NCBI GenBank assembly: GCA_007119985.1
Contig: SKOQ01000106.1
Span: forward strand, 1-9,588
Origin: Marinospirillum sp.
Lineage (GTDB): Bacteria; Pseudomonadota; Gammaproteobacteria; Pseudomonadales; Halomonadaceae
Direction: 5' to 3'
DNA: 9,588 nt
Part shown: one piece after another, positions 1-7,166 of the stretch
Layout: every line of letters begins with the position of its first letter
Position numbering within the stretch: the first letter of the stretch is position 1
Made by a program: the position numbers and the translations under genes
The notes under the pieces: generated by a model
The model's database searches: none
Told to the model about the DNA's origin: nothing
Seen by the model: only the letters and a program-made list of their open reading frames with translations

Positions 1-1734
1 GCGCAACTGGTTGAGCAGCAGGCCCAGCAGCAGTTGATCTATGCGCAGGAGGCTTGGCAGCGTTTAGTGGATGAACAAGCTGAACAAGAGCGCGCGCTAG
101 AGGCTGAATTGCGCGAACAGCATCAGGCTTGTTGTGCGCAGATTCAAGCGCTGGAAGCCGAGGCCCAGCAAGCCTTTCAAGCTCTGGATCAGCAGCGCGA
201 GTCGCAGCGTCTGGAGCTTGAAGCTGATGCTCAGCAGCAACGGGCCGAATTTCAACAACGCTGGCAGCAACTGGAGCAAGCGCTGGCCGATTTTCAGCAG
301 GCTCAGCGTGAGCAAGAACAAGAGCTGCAAGCGGCCTGTGATGCGCAGCTGCAGCAGCGTGAACTTGATCCTGACACCCTGCGTCAAGTGCGCCAGCGGA
401 TTCAGCAACGCCAACAGCGCATCCAGAAAACGCGCGCCCGCAAGGCCGAGCTACTGGATTATCAGCAATTTATCCGTGTGGATTGGCAGCAGCTCAAACC
501 TGAGTGGCTAGAGCAAGAAGAAGAGCTGAAAAGCCAGCTCTGGCAAGTCGAAGAGACACTGCGCAGCGTACAGCAACAACAGCAGCAGCAAGAGCAGCAG
601 TGCCAAAAGCAGCTCCATCAAGCGCAGAAGCAATCTCAACAGCAGCGCATCCTCATTGATCAGCTGATCCAGTTACGCGATCAATGGCGCGCGTTGGAAC
701 TGGCTGGTCTTCACGTCGCCGAGATCGACCCGCCACGTTCGAGCGCCGAGCTGCTGGATCGAACGCGCCAAGCCTTGAAAGATCAGCAAAAGCGCGCTCA
801 GGAGCAGCGTCAAGCCTTGAGTGCCTTTGAAGGACAGCTGCTCAAAGAGGCCAGTGCCGACTTTAGTGCCGCTTTGCTGAAAGAAAAAGAGCAGCTTGAA
901 GCGGCAGGTCCGGTCACCGCGCAGATGTGGCTGGCGCTGCTCGCAGACTGTGTTCAGGTGCTGGCCAGCCAGCAGGCGAGCCTGTTGCTGACAGGGCGCA
1001 ACTATGGCGAAGATTTAAGCCAGTTCTTTACTGTTTTTCGTGATTTAAATCGCCGTATCGGTGAGCAGAGTCGCCGACTCAGTGCTGAGGTGGCGGATGA
1101 TCTGCTGTTAGAGGGGATACAAAAGGCCGAGGTCAAAATCGAATCAACGATTGATGAGCTGGGCTTTTGGAAGCCGCTGAAGCATTTCGCCGATCTTTAT
1201 CAACAGTGGCGTACTGCTGGTCATCCACTTCCGGATGAGAGTTATCTCGATGCCCTCTCTGAAGTAGCGGAGCTGCTGCGCAGTGATCAAGAGCTGAATT
1301 TTGCCAGTCTGCTGCGTCTGGAGCTACACCTGAACGAAGGCGGCAGTGATCTGATTATTCGTAATGATCGTCAGCTTTTAGAATCTTCGAGCCACGGTAT
1401 GGCCTATCTGATTTTGTGCAAGTTCCTCTTGGCTTTTACACGCTTATTGCGTGGTTCGGCTCAGGTGGTGATTCATTGGCCGATTGATGAGATCGGCACG
1501 CTGGCCTATCACAATGTTGAAAAGCTCTTTCAAGCCTGTGATCAACACCAGATCAGCATTGTCGGAGCCTTCCCGAATCCTGAATCGGATGTGTTGATGC
1601 TCTTTCAGCAGCGCTATTTGATTGATCGCGATCAGCAGCGTCCGCATCTGCGTCAGCTCAAGCGGATTCAACCACAAATCAGCCGCCTTGCTGCCAAGTT
1701 GCAAGCGCGTCAGGTCGCAGAGGAGAAGCTTTGA
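1..1734 (+). CDS. mksB: SMC-like ATPase of a MukB/MksB-type complex (C-terminal part, 5' end outside window)
   Basis: The frame is open from base 1, so the first 577 visible residues are the C-terminal part of a longer protein; the TTG at 34 is not a believable start. Visible residues 1 to about 300 are a Gln/Glu/Lys/Arg-rich coiled coil with one break near 150-170, as in the arms of SMC and Rad50-like ATPases. The head half follows: an ABC signature-like SSSHG at 462-466 and a Walker B IHWPIDEIG with D496 and E497. The Walker A half must lie upstream. Known MksB proteins are roughly 900-950 residues, so about 60 percent would be visible. The family call rests mainly on the next two genes, which resemble MksE and MksF and are joined to this one by one-base overlaps. 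In MukBEF/MksBEF/Wadjet complexes this subunit hydrolyses ATP to extrude DNA loops. A generic SbcC-like ATPase is the alternative. Confidence 0.8.
   Translation, partial: AQLVEQQAQQQLIYAQEAWQRLVDEQAEQERALEAELREQHQACCAQIQALEAEAQQAFQALDQQRESQRLELEADAQQQRAEFQQRWQQLEQALADFQQAQREQEQELQAACDAQLQQRELDPDTLRQVRQRIQQRQQRIQKTRARKAELLDYQQFIRVDWQQLKPEWLEQEEELKSQLWQVEETLRSVQQQQQQQEQQCQKQLHQAQKQSQQQRILIDQLIQLRDQWRALELAGLHVAEIDPPRSSAELLDRTRQALKDQQKRAQEQRQALSAFEGQLLKEASADFSAALLKEKEQLEAAGPVTAQMWLALLADCVQVLASQQASLLLTGRNYGEDLSQFFTVFRDLNRRIGEQSRRLSAEVADDLLLEGIQKAEVKIESTIDELGFWKPLKHFADLYQQWRTAGHPLPDESYLDALSEVAELLRSDQELNFASLLRLELHLNEGGSDLIIRNDRQLLESSSHGMAYLILCKFLLAFTRLLRGSAQVVIHWPIDEIGTLAYHNVEKLFQACDQHQISIVGAFPNPESDVLMLFQQRYLIDRDQQRPHLRQLKRIQPQISRLAAKLQARQVAEEKL
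571..600 (+). repeat. CAG/CAA codon run encoding polyglutamine in the coiled coil
   Basis: Seven consecutive Gln codons (571-591), mixed CAG and CAA, are followed by GAG and two more CAG codons. It sits inside the coiled-coil arm of the SMC-like ATPase, in a wider stretch dominated by Gln. The mixed codons reduce slippage relative to a pure repeat. It is most likely a composition effect of a Q-rich arm, not a mobile or regulatory repeat. Confidence 0.6.
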
Positions 1735-2354
1735 TGTCGGTGTTAGGGAGTCTTGTTGAGCGCCTGCTGGCGGGCGAGTTTATCTGTGCCGTCACTGATG
1801 AAGAGGCTTTTCGTCGTTTGAGTGAGCCGGATTTACAGGAAGAGATCAATCACTATTTACAGCCTTTGAACCGCCGTCTGGCTACAGACAGCGAGGAGCA
1901 GGTTTTTTATCTGGCCTGGAAGCAGCTCACCCCAACGGCCCGCCAACAGCTCGAACAACAGCTCAACCACCTCTATCTGAGCTTGATCCCTGTGCTGGAA
2001 TGGATGCAGTTGGTGCAGGAGGCGCTTGGCCGAGATGCGCTGCTCAATGCCGGAGATCTATTGCGAACCTCTGAATTTCTACAGCGTTGTGAAGAGCATC
2101 AGGCGCTGAGAGCGCGTGTGCAGCAGCTGGCCAATGATCGCTTTTTTAACTCGCAGAGTGAGGCGCTGGATCAACAGATCAAGTTGATTTTCAAAAGGAT
2201 GAAAGAGCAGGGCTATCTGGTTCAGCCACATCAGGAACGTGGCTATTTTATGGTGACCAATAAGGTGAACTATCTACTCGACATGCTGCGTTTTATTCGT
2301 GATGAACAGCAGCTACCTTTAGATGAGCCAGAGCAACAAGAGGTCAGGTTTTAA
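1734..2354 (+). CDS. mksE: MksE-like winged-helix subunit of the SMC complex
   Basis: A 206-residue acidic, helical protein. The ATG at 1734 is preferred over the adjacent in-frame TTG at 1731: it follows AGGAG (1721-1725) by a good spacing, and its first base is the last base of the upstream stop (TGATG), which suggests translational coupling. The C-terminal part (about 145-192) looks like a winged helix: QQIKLIFKRMKEQGYL, a short turn, then YFMVTNKVNYLLDMLRFI. Size, fold pattern and position between an SMC-like ATPase and a kleisin-like gene match MksE/MukE (usually about 200-240 residues). In MukBEF, the E subunit binds the kleisin as a dimer and modulates the ATPase and DNA binding. The call is from recognition of family pattern and gene context; sequence conservation in this family is low, so a profile search would make it firmer. 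There is no signal peptide or membrane segment; the protein should be cytosolic, on the nucleoid. Confidence 0.75.
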   Translation: MSVLGSLVERLLAGEFICAVTDEEAFRRLSEPDLQEEINHYLQPLNRRLATDSEEQVFYLAWKQLTPTARQQLEQQLNHLYLSLIPVLEWMQLVQEALGRDALLNAGDLLRTSEFLQRCEEHQALRARVQQLANDRFFNSQSEALDQQIKLIFKRMKEQGYLVQPHQERGYFMVTNKVNYLLDMLRFIRDEQQLPLDEPEQQEVRF

Positions 2355-3631
2355 TGGCGCAGTGGACAGATCAGATGCTCCAGGCGGGCGCAGCACGCCT
2401 TGCTCTGCTGGGTAAGCATGCCAAGCTGCTGATGCGCGCCTACCTTGGTGAACCCATCAGTGAGACAGATTTGAGCGATGCGGCGCTGAAGAAGCTGCTG
2501 GCGGCCCGTATTCTCTGGCGAGCAGAGGATGAACCCGGTTTGAAGCTGAGTCACCGTGTGGCGGATCTATTGGCGGAAATGCTGGCCGATGAGCAAAGGC
2601 GTCAGGTGCATGCCGATGTCGGCGAAACACTGGAAAAACTTCATCTGCTGATTCAGGCCTACCGTGAAGCCCAGCATCGCGGTGATTATCTGCTGCAGGA
2701 TCAGCATCAGCGTCGTTTAGTGCAGGAAGTGGATCATCTGAATAGCCGTCTCAGTGATGCAATCGATAGTCTCTGGAAGCGGCTCAACAGTGACTTTGGT
2801 TTTGTCACTCGCCTGAGTGATAAAATCCGCGAAAATGAGCGCGCACAAAAGCAGATTACCCGCTTGCTCGATGGGTTAGCGCTGATTGATTTTGCCCAGT
2901 TGATTGAAGAAGTCGAAGGCTCTGGCCCCTTGCGGCGCTTATTGGTTAGCCAGTTGCAGCAGCAGGTGAGTCGTCACTACGCCAGCTTAAGAAGTGTTCA
3001 GGCTCGCTTGATTGAGCTGATGGCGCGCTGGCGTCAGCAGCAGGCTCGCAGTCTTCTGGCGCAGGGCATGCTCAGCTTTTTGAAGGAGCATCCCAGTTAT
3101 TCGCTGCCTAACTATGCGCAGCAGTTACAGCCCCCCGCATGGTTGAATGTGGCTGCTCCCTTGATCCCTGCGGCGGCGCTCACACTAGAGGACTTGCAGC
3201 AGCAGGCCTTGATGCAGCATCTGCACCAGTTGCCGGTATTGCAGGGTCGGTCTGATCGTTTCAGCGAGCAAGCGGCACCCAGTCAACAAGAGCCTCCAGT
3301 CCATATCGAAGCCGGTATGCCGTTGATGAAACAGGCCGTCGAAGGCTTGTATCTTGAAGTGTTAGACAGCCAGTCTCCGCTGAGTGCCTTAGCTTATCAG
3401 CAGCAACACTATCCAGAATGGGATGCCGAGATCTGGCTGTTTCAGGTGCTGGCCGAGTATCTGGGCCTGCCTCAACATCAGCAGCAGGCGCTGCGCTTGT
3501 ATCCAGTCGAGGAGGCGGCCAGCAGTTGGAATCAGGTGCAGCTGATTCGTGATCTGCTCTTATGGGACCCGCAGCAGGTCACGCCCCATCTTGAGTCGCT
3601 CACTCAGGAAGTTTCGGGTCGCCTGCCCTAA
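2354..3631 (+). CDS. mksF: MksF-like kleisin subunit of the SMC complex
   Basis: A 425-residue all-helical protein whose ATG overlaps the mksE-like stop by one base (TAATG), with AGAGG about ten bases upstream as ribosome site. Residues 10-90 look like an N-terminal winged helix (LGKHAKLLMRAYLG, then ARILWRAEDEPGLKLSHRVA). Residues 90-235 are a helical bundle that includes NSDFGFVTRLSDKIRENERA, a stretch I associate with MksF proteins, which databases sometimes mislabel as phosphoenolpyruvate carboxylase. A Pro/Ala/Gln-rich, poorly ordered linker covers about 245-320, and a compact C-terminal domain follows (about 325-425). This N-domain, linker, C-domain layout fits a kleisin that bridges the two SMC heads and carries MksE on its linker. 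No enzyme motif is visible. It is the last gene of the unit; its 3' end overlaps the convergent ModA-like gene by four bases. Confidence 0.78.
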   Translation: MAQWTDQMLQAGAARLALLGKHAKLLMRAYLGEPISETDLSDAALKKLLAARILWRAEDEPGLKLSHRVADLLAEMLADEQRRQVHADVGETLEKLHLLIQAYREAQHRGDYLLQDQHQRRLVQEVDHLNSRLSDAIDSLWKRLNSDFGFVTRLSDKIRENERAQKQITRLLDGLALIDFAQLIEEVEGSGPLRRLLVSQLQQQVSRHYASLRSVQARLIELMARWRQQQARSLLAQGMLSFLKEHPSYSLPNYAQQLQPPAWLNVAAPLIPAAALTLEDLQQQALMQHLHQLPVLQGRSDRFSEQAAPSQQEPPVHIEAGMPLMKQAVEGLYLEVLDSQSPLSALAYQQQHYPEWDAEIWLFQVLAEYLGLPQHQQQALRLYPVEEAASSWNQVQLIRDLLLWDPQQVTPHLESLTQEVSGRLP

Positions 3632-4461
3632 TCCAACCCAGCCTCACGCAAAACTCTTGATGCAGCCGGGCCAAAGAGGTGTGCCCAAAAGAGGTTTACC
3701 TCTTCACGATTTTCGCCTGCGCGCATTAATGTTGCGGCATGAATAATCGGTGCATGGTGGTTGGCCTGCATTTTGAGCACAGCGCGCTGCTGGGCAATGC
3801 CCCCTTCGACTGTACGTTGATAGGGTAAAAAGCCGATCGGGATCTCGCGTGTGCGAATCAGCTCAAAGTAGTTTTGAAAGGGAGTGGCCTCCTGTAAGCG
3901 AGGCTGCATTTCTTCGAGCATTTCATGGCGCTCAAGAATATCTAGCGCGGCTTGATGGTAGGGTGAGGTCGCTGGAGGCAAGCCTATAGCCTGGTTCTGA
4001 AGACGCAATACGCTAGTGCTGCGCACGGTTTCTAAGGGGGCCCAGAGGGCGACGCGCCCGACTGCCCAGACACGGGATTCAGTGGCCAGGCCACGGCGTA
4101 CAAACTGGTGTGCATCACGCATGCGCCCGCTAATGACGATGTCAAAAACTTCACCATCATCTAAAAAATCTTCGACCTGCTGATGATGACCAACATGGAT
4201 ACGAAAAGGGCGCTGGCTGTTTTCTTGATAGCGATCAATCACGCGATGCAAGACCCATTCAAGATCTGGGTCCACTGCGAGCCGGATTAAATCAGCTGGC
4301 TCATCGCGGCCACGCTCGTGACGGCTTTCAGGAACAAAGCCTTGAAAGTTGAACTGGCTCATCGGCAGTTCAGACTGGCTGGCCTGGGCGCTGAGCAGAC
4401 TCAAACCAAATAAGGTCATCAGCAGGTAGAAGAACACTAAACGGGATATGAAAAGCTTCAT
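3628..4461 (-). CDS. Secreted ModA-like solute-binding protein, ligand unclear
   Basis: A 277-residue protein starting at ATG 4459-4461, with a weak GAGTGAG ribosome site. It opens with a classical signal peptide: MKLF then R7, a hydrophobic core to about 23, and a cleavage site SAQA/S after residue 27. There is no lipobox cysteine. The mature part follows the ModA (molybdate ABC transporter binding protein) pattern: FDIVISGRMRDAHQFVRRGL and VWAVGRVALWAP (107-142), TSPYHQAALDILERH (165-179), a phosphate-like PIIHAATLMRAGENREEV segment near 238-255, and the terminal AASRVLREAGLD. It departs where ModA has its oxyanion serines: the first strand reads LAVDPD (no Ser) and the SSS-type loop reads VGHHQQ. 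It may therefore bind another ligand or act as a sensor. No modB or modC permease/ATPase gene is nearby. Its tail overlaps the kleisin gene, so no separate terminator space exists. Confidence 0.75.
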   Translation of the reverse strand: MKLFISRLVFFYLLMTLFGLSLLSAQASQSELPMSQFNFQGFVPESRHERGRDEPADLIRLAVDPDLEWVLHRVIDRYQENSQRPFRIHVGHHQQVEDFLDDGEVFDIVISGRMRDAHQFVRRGLATESRVWAVGRVALWAPLETVRSTSVLRLQNQAIGLPPATSPYHQAALDILERHEMLEEMQPRLQEATPFQNYFELIRTREIPIGFLPYQRTVEGGIAQQRAVLKMQANHHAPIIHAATLMRAGENREEVNLFWAHLFGPAASRVLREAGLD

Positions 4462-4673
4462 GCACTCACTCTTGGCAACAGATCGGGTGGCTTGATATCA
4501 GCCTTATCTTACTTGCTGTACTCGTGTTTGCCTATCGCTCTTTTGCTGCTGGACTGTTACCCTTGCGCTCTTTCAATCGATGAATTTTTACAGTTGGTCG
4601 CCTTGATCTTATTCAATTTGTTTCGATTCGGTCTTGATTTTATTGAGCATGATGTCGATCGCCAAGGAAAAGC
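4462..4673. promoter_or_regulatory. Divergent intergenic region between modA-like and Lon-related genes
   Basis: These 212 bases separate two divergent starts, so they should carry promoters for both directions. The right half is T-rich on the + strand (about 4580-4650). No convincing -35/-10 pair, operator palindrome or riboswitch could be picked by eye. AAGGAAA at 4664-4670 is the ribosome site of the Lon-related gene. A hydrophobic 61-codon frame with a TTG start (4492-4677) spans most of it; I do not treat it as a gene. Confidence 0.5.
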
Positions 4674-7163
4674 ATGAGAACACCCAAACCCCTTCCTTCT
4701 AGTAAGTTGTACCAACCTTGTCGAGCCAAGGATTTTTCTTTTGAAGATACGCGCCGCCTTCCACCGTTGGATCGCTTTATTGGTCAGGCCCGCGCTGAAG
4801 AAGCGATCAGTTTTGCGACCAGTGTTCAGCGCAAGGGCTATAACCTCTTTGCGGTAGGGCAGGCCGGTCTGGGCAAGCGCACCATGCTGCGTCGCTTTCT
4901 GGAGCAGAAGGCAAGCGAGTTGGAATCACCATCAGACTGGCTGTACTTACAGAACTTTACCAATACGCGCCGCCCTTGGGCTGTGCGTCTGCCAGCTGGA
5001 CAAGGGCAGGCCTTCACGGAGGCTTTACAGGCTTTTATTTTGGAAGCCAAACAAGCCATACCAGCGGCTTTTGACAATGAAGGTTTCTTTGAGCGGGCAG
5101 AGAAGATCAAAGATCACTTTGCTGAGCAGGAAAGCCTACAGCTCAAGGCGCTGGCCAAAGAAGCTGAGCCTCAGGGTTTGAAGCTCGTACTGCAAACGCC
5201 CGGTGGCTATATGTTTGTTCCGGCAGACGCAGAAGGCCAGCCTATGGAGGCTGATGCCTATGCCGCTTTGAGTGAAGACGAACGTGAGCAGGTGCGCAGC
5301 GCGATTGATCCGATGGAAAAGAAACTGCGCCTGGTCTTGCGTGAGTTGGCGCAGCTAGAAAAAACCAGTCGCCAAGAGCAGCAAAAGCTCAATGCCCAGG
5401 TCACGGATGATGCACTCAGTGAGAGCTTTGCTGAACTCCAAGCCAGTTTTGGCGAACACCCCAGATTGCAAGAATATCTGACCGCTCTGTATCGCGATAT
5501 CCATGACCATCTGGCGCTGTTTCTTGAAGACTTTGATGAAGAAAGTGAGGCTGTTGCCAGTGTGTCAGCCAATAAGCGCATTCCAACACGTTATCAAGTC
5601 AATCTGCTGGTAACCCATGCGGCTCAAGGGCGGGCGCCAGTGATTGAAGAAGCCCTGCCCACCCATAACAATCTGGTCGGGCATGTTGAGAATGTGACCT
5701 ATCAAGGCACTGTTGCCACGGATTTCTCCTTGATTCGCCCCGGCGCGCTGCATCGTGCCAATGGTGGCTTTTTGCTCTTGGATGCCGAGCGCCTCCTCAA
5801 TCAGCCCTATGCTTGGGATGGTTTGAAGCTGGCCCTGCGCACTGGCACGCTCCGTATCGACACGCTGGAGCGGCAGCTGTCTGTTTCTGGCAGTGTGAGC
5901 TTAGAACCTGAGCCGATACCGCTGAACTGCACCGTCGCGCTGATGGGTGATTATGAGCTGTTGCATGCGCTACAAGAGCAGGACCCAGAGTTTGTTGAGC
6001 TGTTTAAAATTGTGGCTGAGTTTGAAACCGAGATGCCGCGCTCACTTGAAAACCAGCGCCTCTATGCGCGCTTGATTGCCAGCATGGTGGCGCGTGATGA
6101 ACTCTTGCCCGTTGCCAAAGATGGCGTGATGCGTTTGGTTGAGGAAGCCGTGCGCTCTGCTGAGCATCAGAAAAAAATCTCGCTGAATGCAGCTGAACTC
6201 AATCATCTGCTGCGCGAGGCTGATTATCTGGCCACAAAAGAGCTGAGTCCTGATATCGGTGCTGTGCATATCGAGGAAGCCTTAGCGGCCAGACGTCGTC
6301 GCGCGGGACGCTATCCAGAGCAGGTGCTGGAATCCATCTGTGATGATTTCATCATGGTCGCGACCCAGGGTGAACGTGTCGGACAGGTGAATGGCCTGAC
6401 GGTTGTGGGTAGCCATGATTTCTATCATGGTCAGCCATCGCGTATCACCGCACGGGTTCACTATGGCCATGGTGAAGTGCTGGATATTGAACGTAGCGTC
6501 CATCTTGGCGGCGCTTTGCACTCCAAGGGTGTCATGATCCTCACCGGATTTTTATGCGGTTTATTCGGTGCTGAGGACAGCCTGCCCTTGGATGCCAGTC
6601 TGGTGTTTGAACAGTCCTATGGTCAGGTCGATGGCGATTCGGCATCGCTGGGTGAGCTGATCGCGCTTTTATCCGCGATGGCAGAGCAGCCAGTGAATCA
6701 ACAGCTGGCGATTACCGGTTCGATCAACCAGCTTGGCGAAGTCCAGCCGATAGGCGGCGTGAATGAAAAGATCGAAGGCTTCTTTGAAGTCTGCCAAGCC
6801 AGAGGCCTGACTGGGCAGCAGGGTGTGATCATCCCGCGTCAGAATGTTGTGCAGTTGATGTTACGCCAGAATGTCCGTGATGCCGTCGCCGCAGGTCAGT
6901 TTCATATCTGGGCGGTGAGTCAGGTTGAAGAAGCGATTCAGCTGCTACTGGGTTTGGCGGCTGGTCAGAGAAATGCCGAGGGCCAATGGCCGAAAAACAC
7001 GCTTTATGGGAAAATAGCCCAACGGCTTGAAAAGCTTCGTGATAAAGAAGCTGAAAAAGAAACCGATCAAGAAGCCGAAACTGAGGCCGCGCCTAAGGTG
7101 CGTGCCAAGAAGACCAAGGCCAGTCCACTGCGCCGCTCGCGCTCGATAGAAATGAATGGATAA
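4674..7163 (+). CDS. Lon-related AAA+ serine protease (peptidase family S16, AAA_32 type)
   Basis: An 829-residue cytosolic ATP-dependent protease of the Lon-related class (kin of the shorter E. coli YcbZ), not the main LonA: it lacks the N-terminal substrate domain of LonA. Start ATG 4674 follows AAGGAAA at 4664-4670. A P-loop reads GQAGLGKRT (62-70, K68), with Arg where Walker A usually has Ser/Thr right after Lys. A long helical insert (about 130-300) precedes HRANGGFLLLDAERLL, whose Walker B Asp is D370 followed by Ala, not Glu. A sensor-like region VALMGDYELL and FKIVAEFETEMPRS follows. The protease domain is complete: GDSAS with catalytic S656 and GGVNEKIEG with K699, 43 residues apart as in E. 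coli Lon. The last 43 residues form a charged, probably disordered tail, acidic then basic. serS begins three bases after the stop, so the two are probably co-transcribed. Substrates are unknown. Confidence 0.92.
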   Translation: MRTPKPLPSSKLYQPCRAKDFSFEDTRRLPPLDRFIGQARAEEAISFATSVQRKGYNLFAVGQAGLGKRTMLRRFLEQKASELESPSDWLYLQNFTNTRRPWAVRLPAGQGQAFTEALQAFILEAKQAIPAAFDNEGFFERAEKIKDHFAEQESLQLKALAKEAEPQGLKLVLQTPGGYMFVPADAEGQPMEADAYAALSEDEREQVRSAIDPMEKKLRLVLRELAQLEKTSRQEQQKLNAQVTDDALSESFAELQASFGEHPRLQEYLTALYRDIHDHLALFLEDFDEESEAVASVSANKRIPTRYQVNLLVTHAAQGRAPVIEEALPTHNNLVGHVENVTYQGTVATDFSLIRPGALHRANGGFLLLDAERLLNQPYAWDGLKLALRTGTLRIDTLERQLSVSGSVSLEPEPIPLNCTVALMGDYELLHALQEQDPEFVELFKIVAEFETEMPRSLENQRLYARLIASMVARDELLPVAKDGVMRLVEEAVRSAEHQKKISLNAAELNHLLREADYLATKELSPDIGAVHIEEALAARRRRAGRYPEQVLESICDDFIMVATQGERVGQVNGLTVVGSHDFYHGQPSRITARVHYGHGEVLDIERSVHLGGALHSKGVMILTGFLCGLFGAEDSLPLDASLVFEQSYGQVDGDSASLGELIALLSAMAEQPVNQQLAITGSINQLGEVQPIGGVNEKIEGFFEVCQARGLTGQQGVIIPRQNVVQLMLRQNVRDAVAAGQFHIWAVSQVEEAIQLLLGLAAGQRNAEGQWPKNTLYGKIAQRLEKLRDKEAEKETDQEAETEAAPKVRAKKTKASPLRRSRSIEMNG

Positions 7164-7166
7164 ATT

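Noticed and set aside
97..414. Leu-rich frame on the - strand opposite the coiled coil
   Set aside because: It is the complement of CAG/CTG-rich coiled-coil codons and gives a low-complexity Leu-rich translation typical of a shadow frame.
1731..1733. In-frame TTG immediately before the ATG of the MksE-like gene as an alternative start
   Set aside because: The ATG at 1734 has better spacing from AGGAG (1721-1725) and forms the usual one-base TGATG overlap.
2354..3631. Phosphoenolpyruvate carboxylase, a label sometimes attached to such proteins
   Set aside because: The protein is less than half the length of that enzyme and has none of its catalytic motifs; operon context favours a kleisin.
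3689..3704. Perfect inverted repeat AAGAGG-TTTA-CCTCTT, with four T on the - strand side, as a terminator
   Set aside because: It lies inside the ModA-like coding region about 60 bases before its stop, the stem is short and not GC-rich, and on the + strand no T-run follows it.
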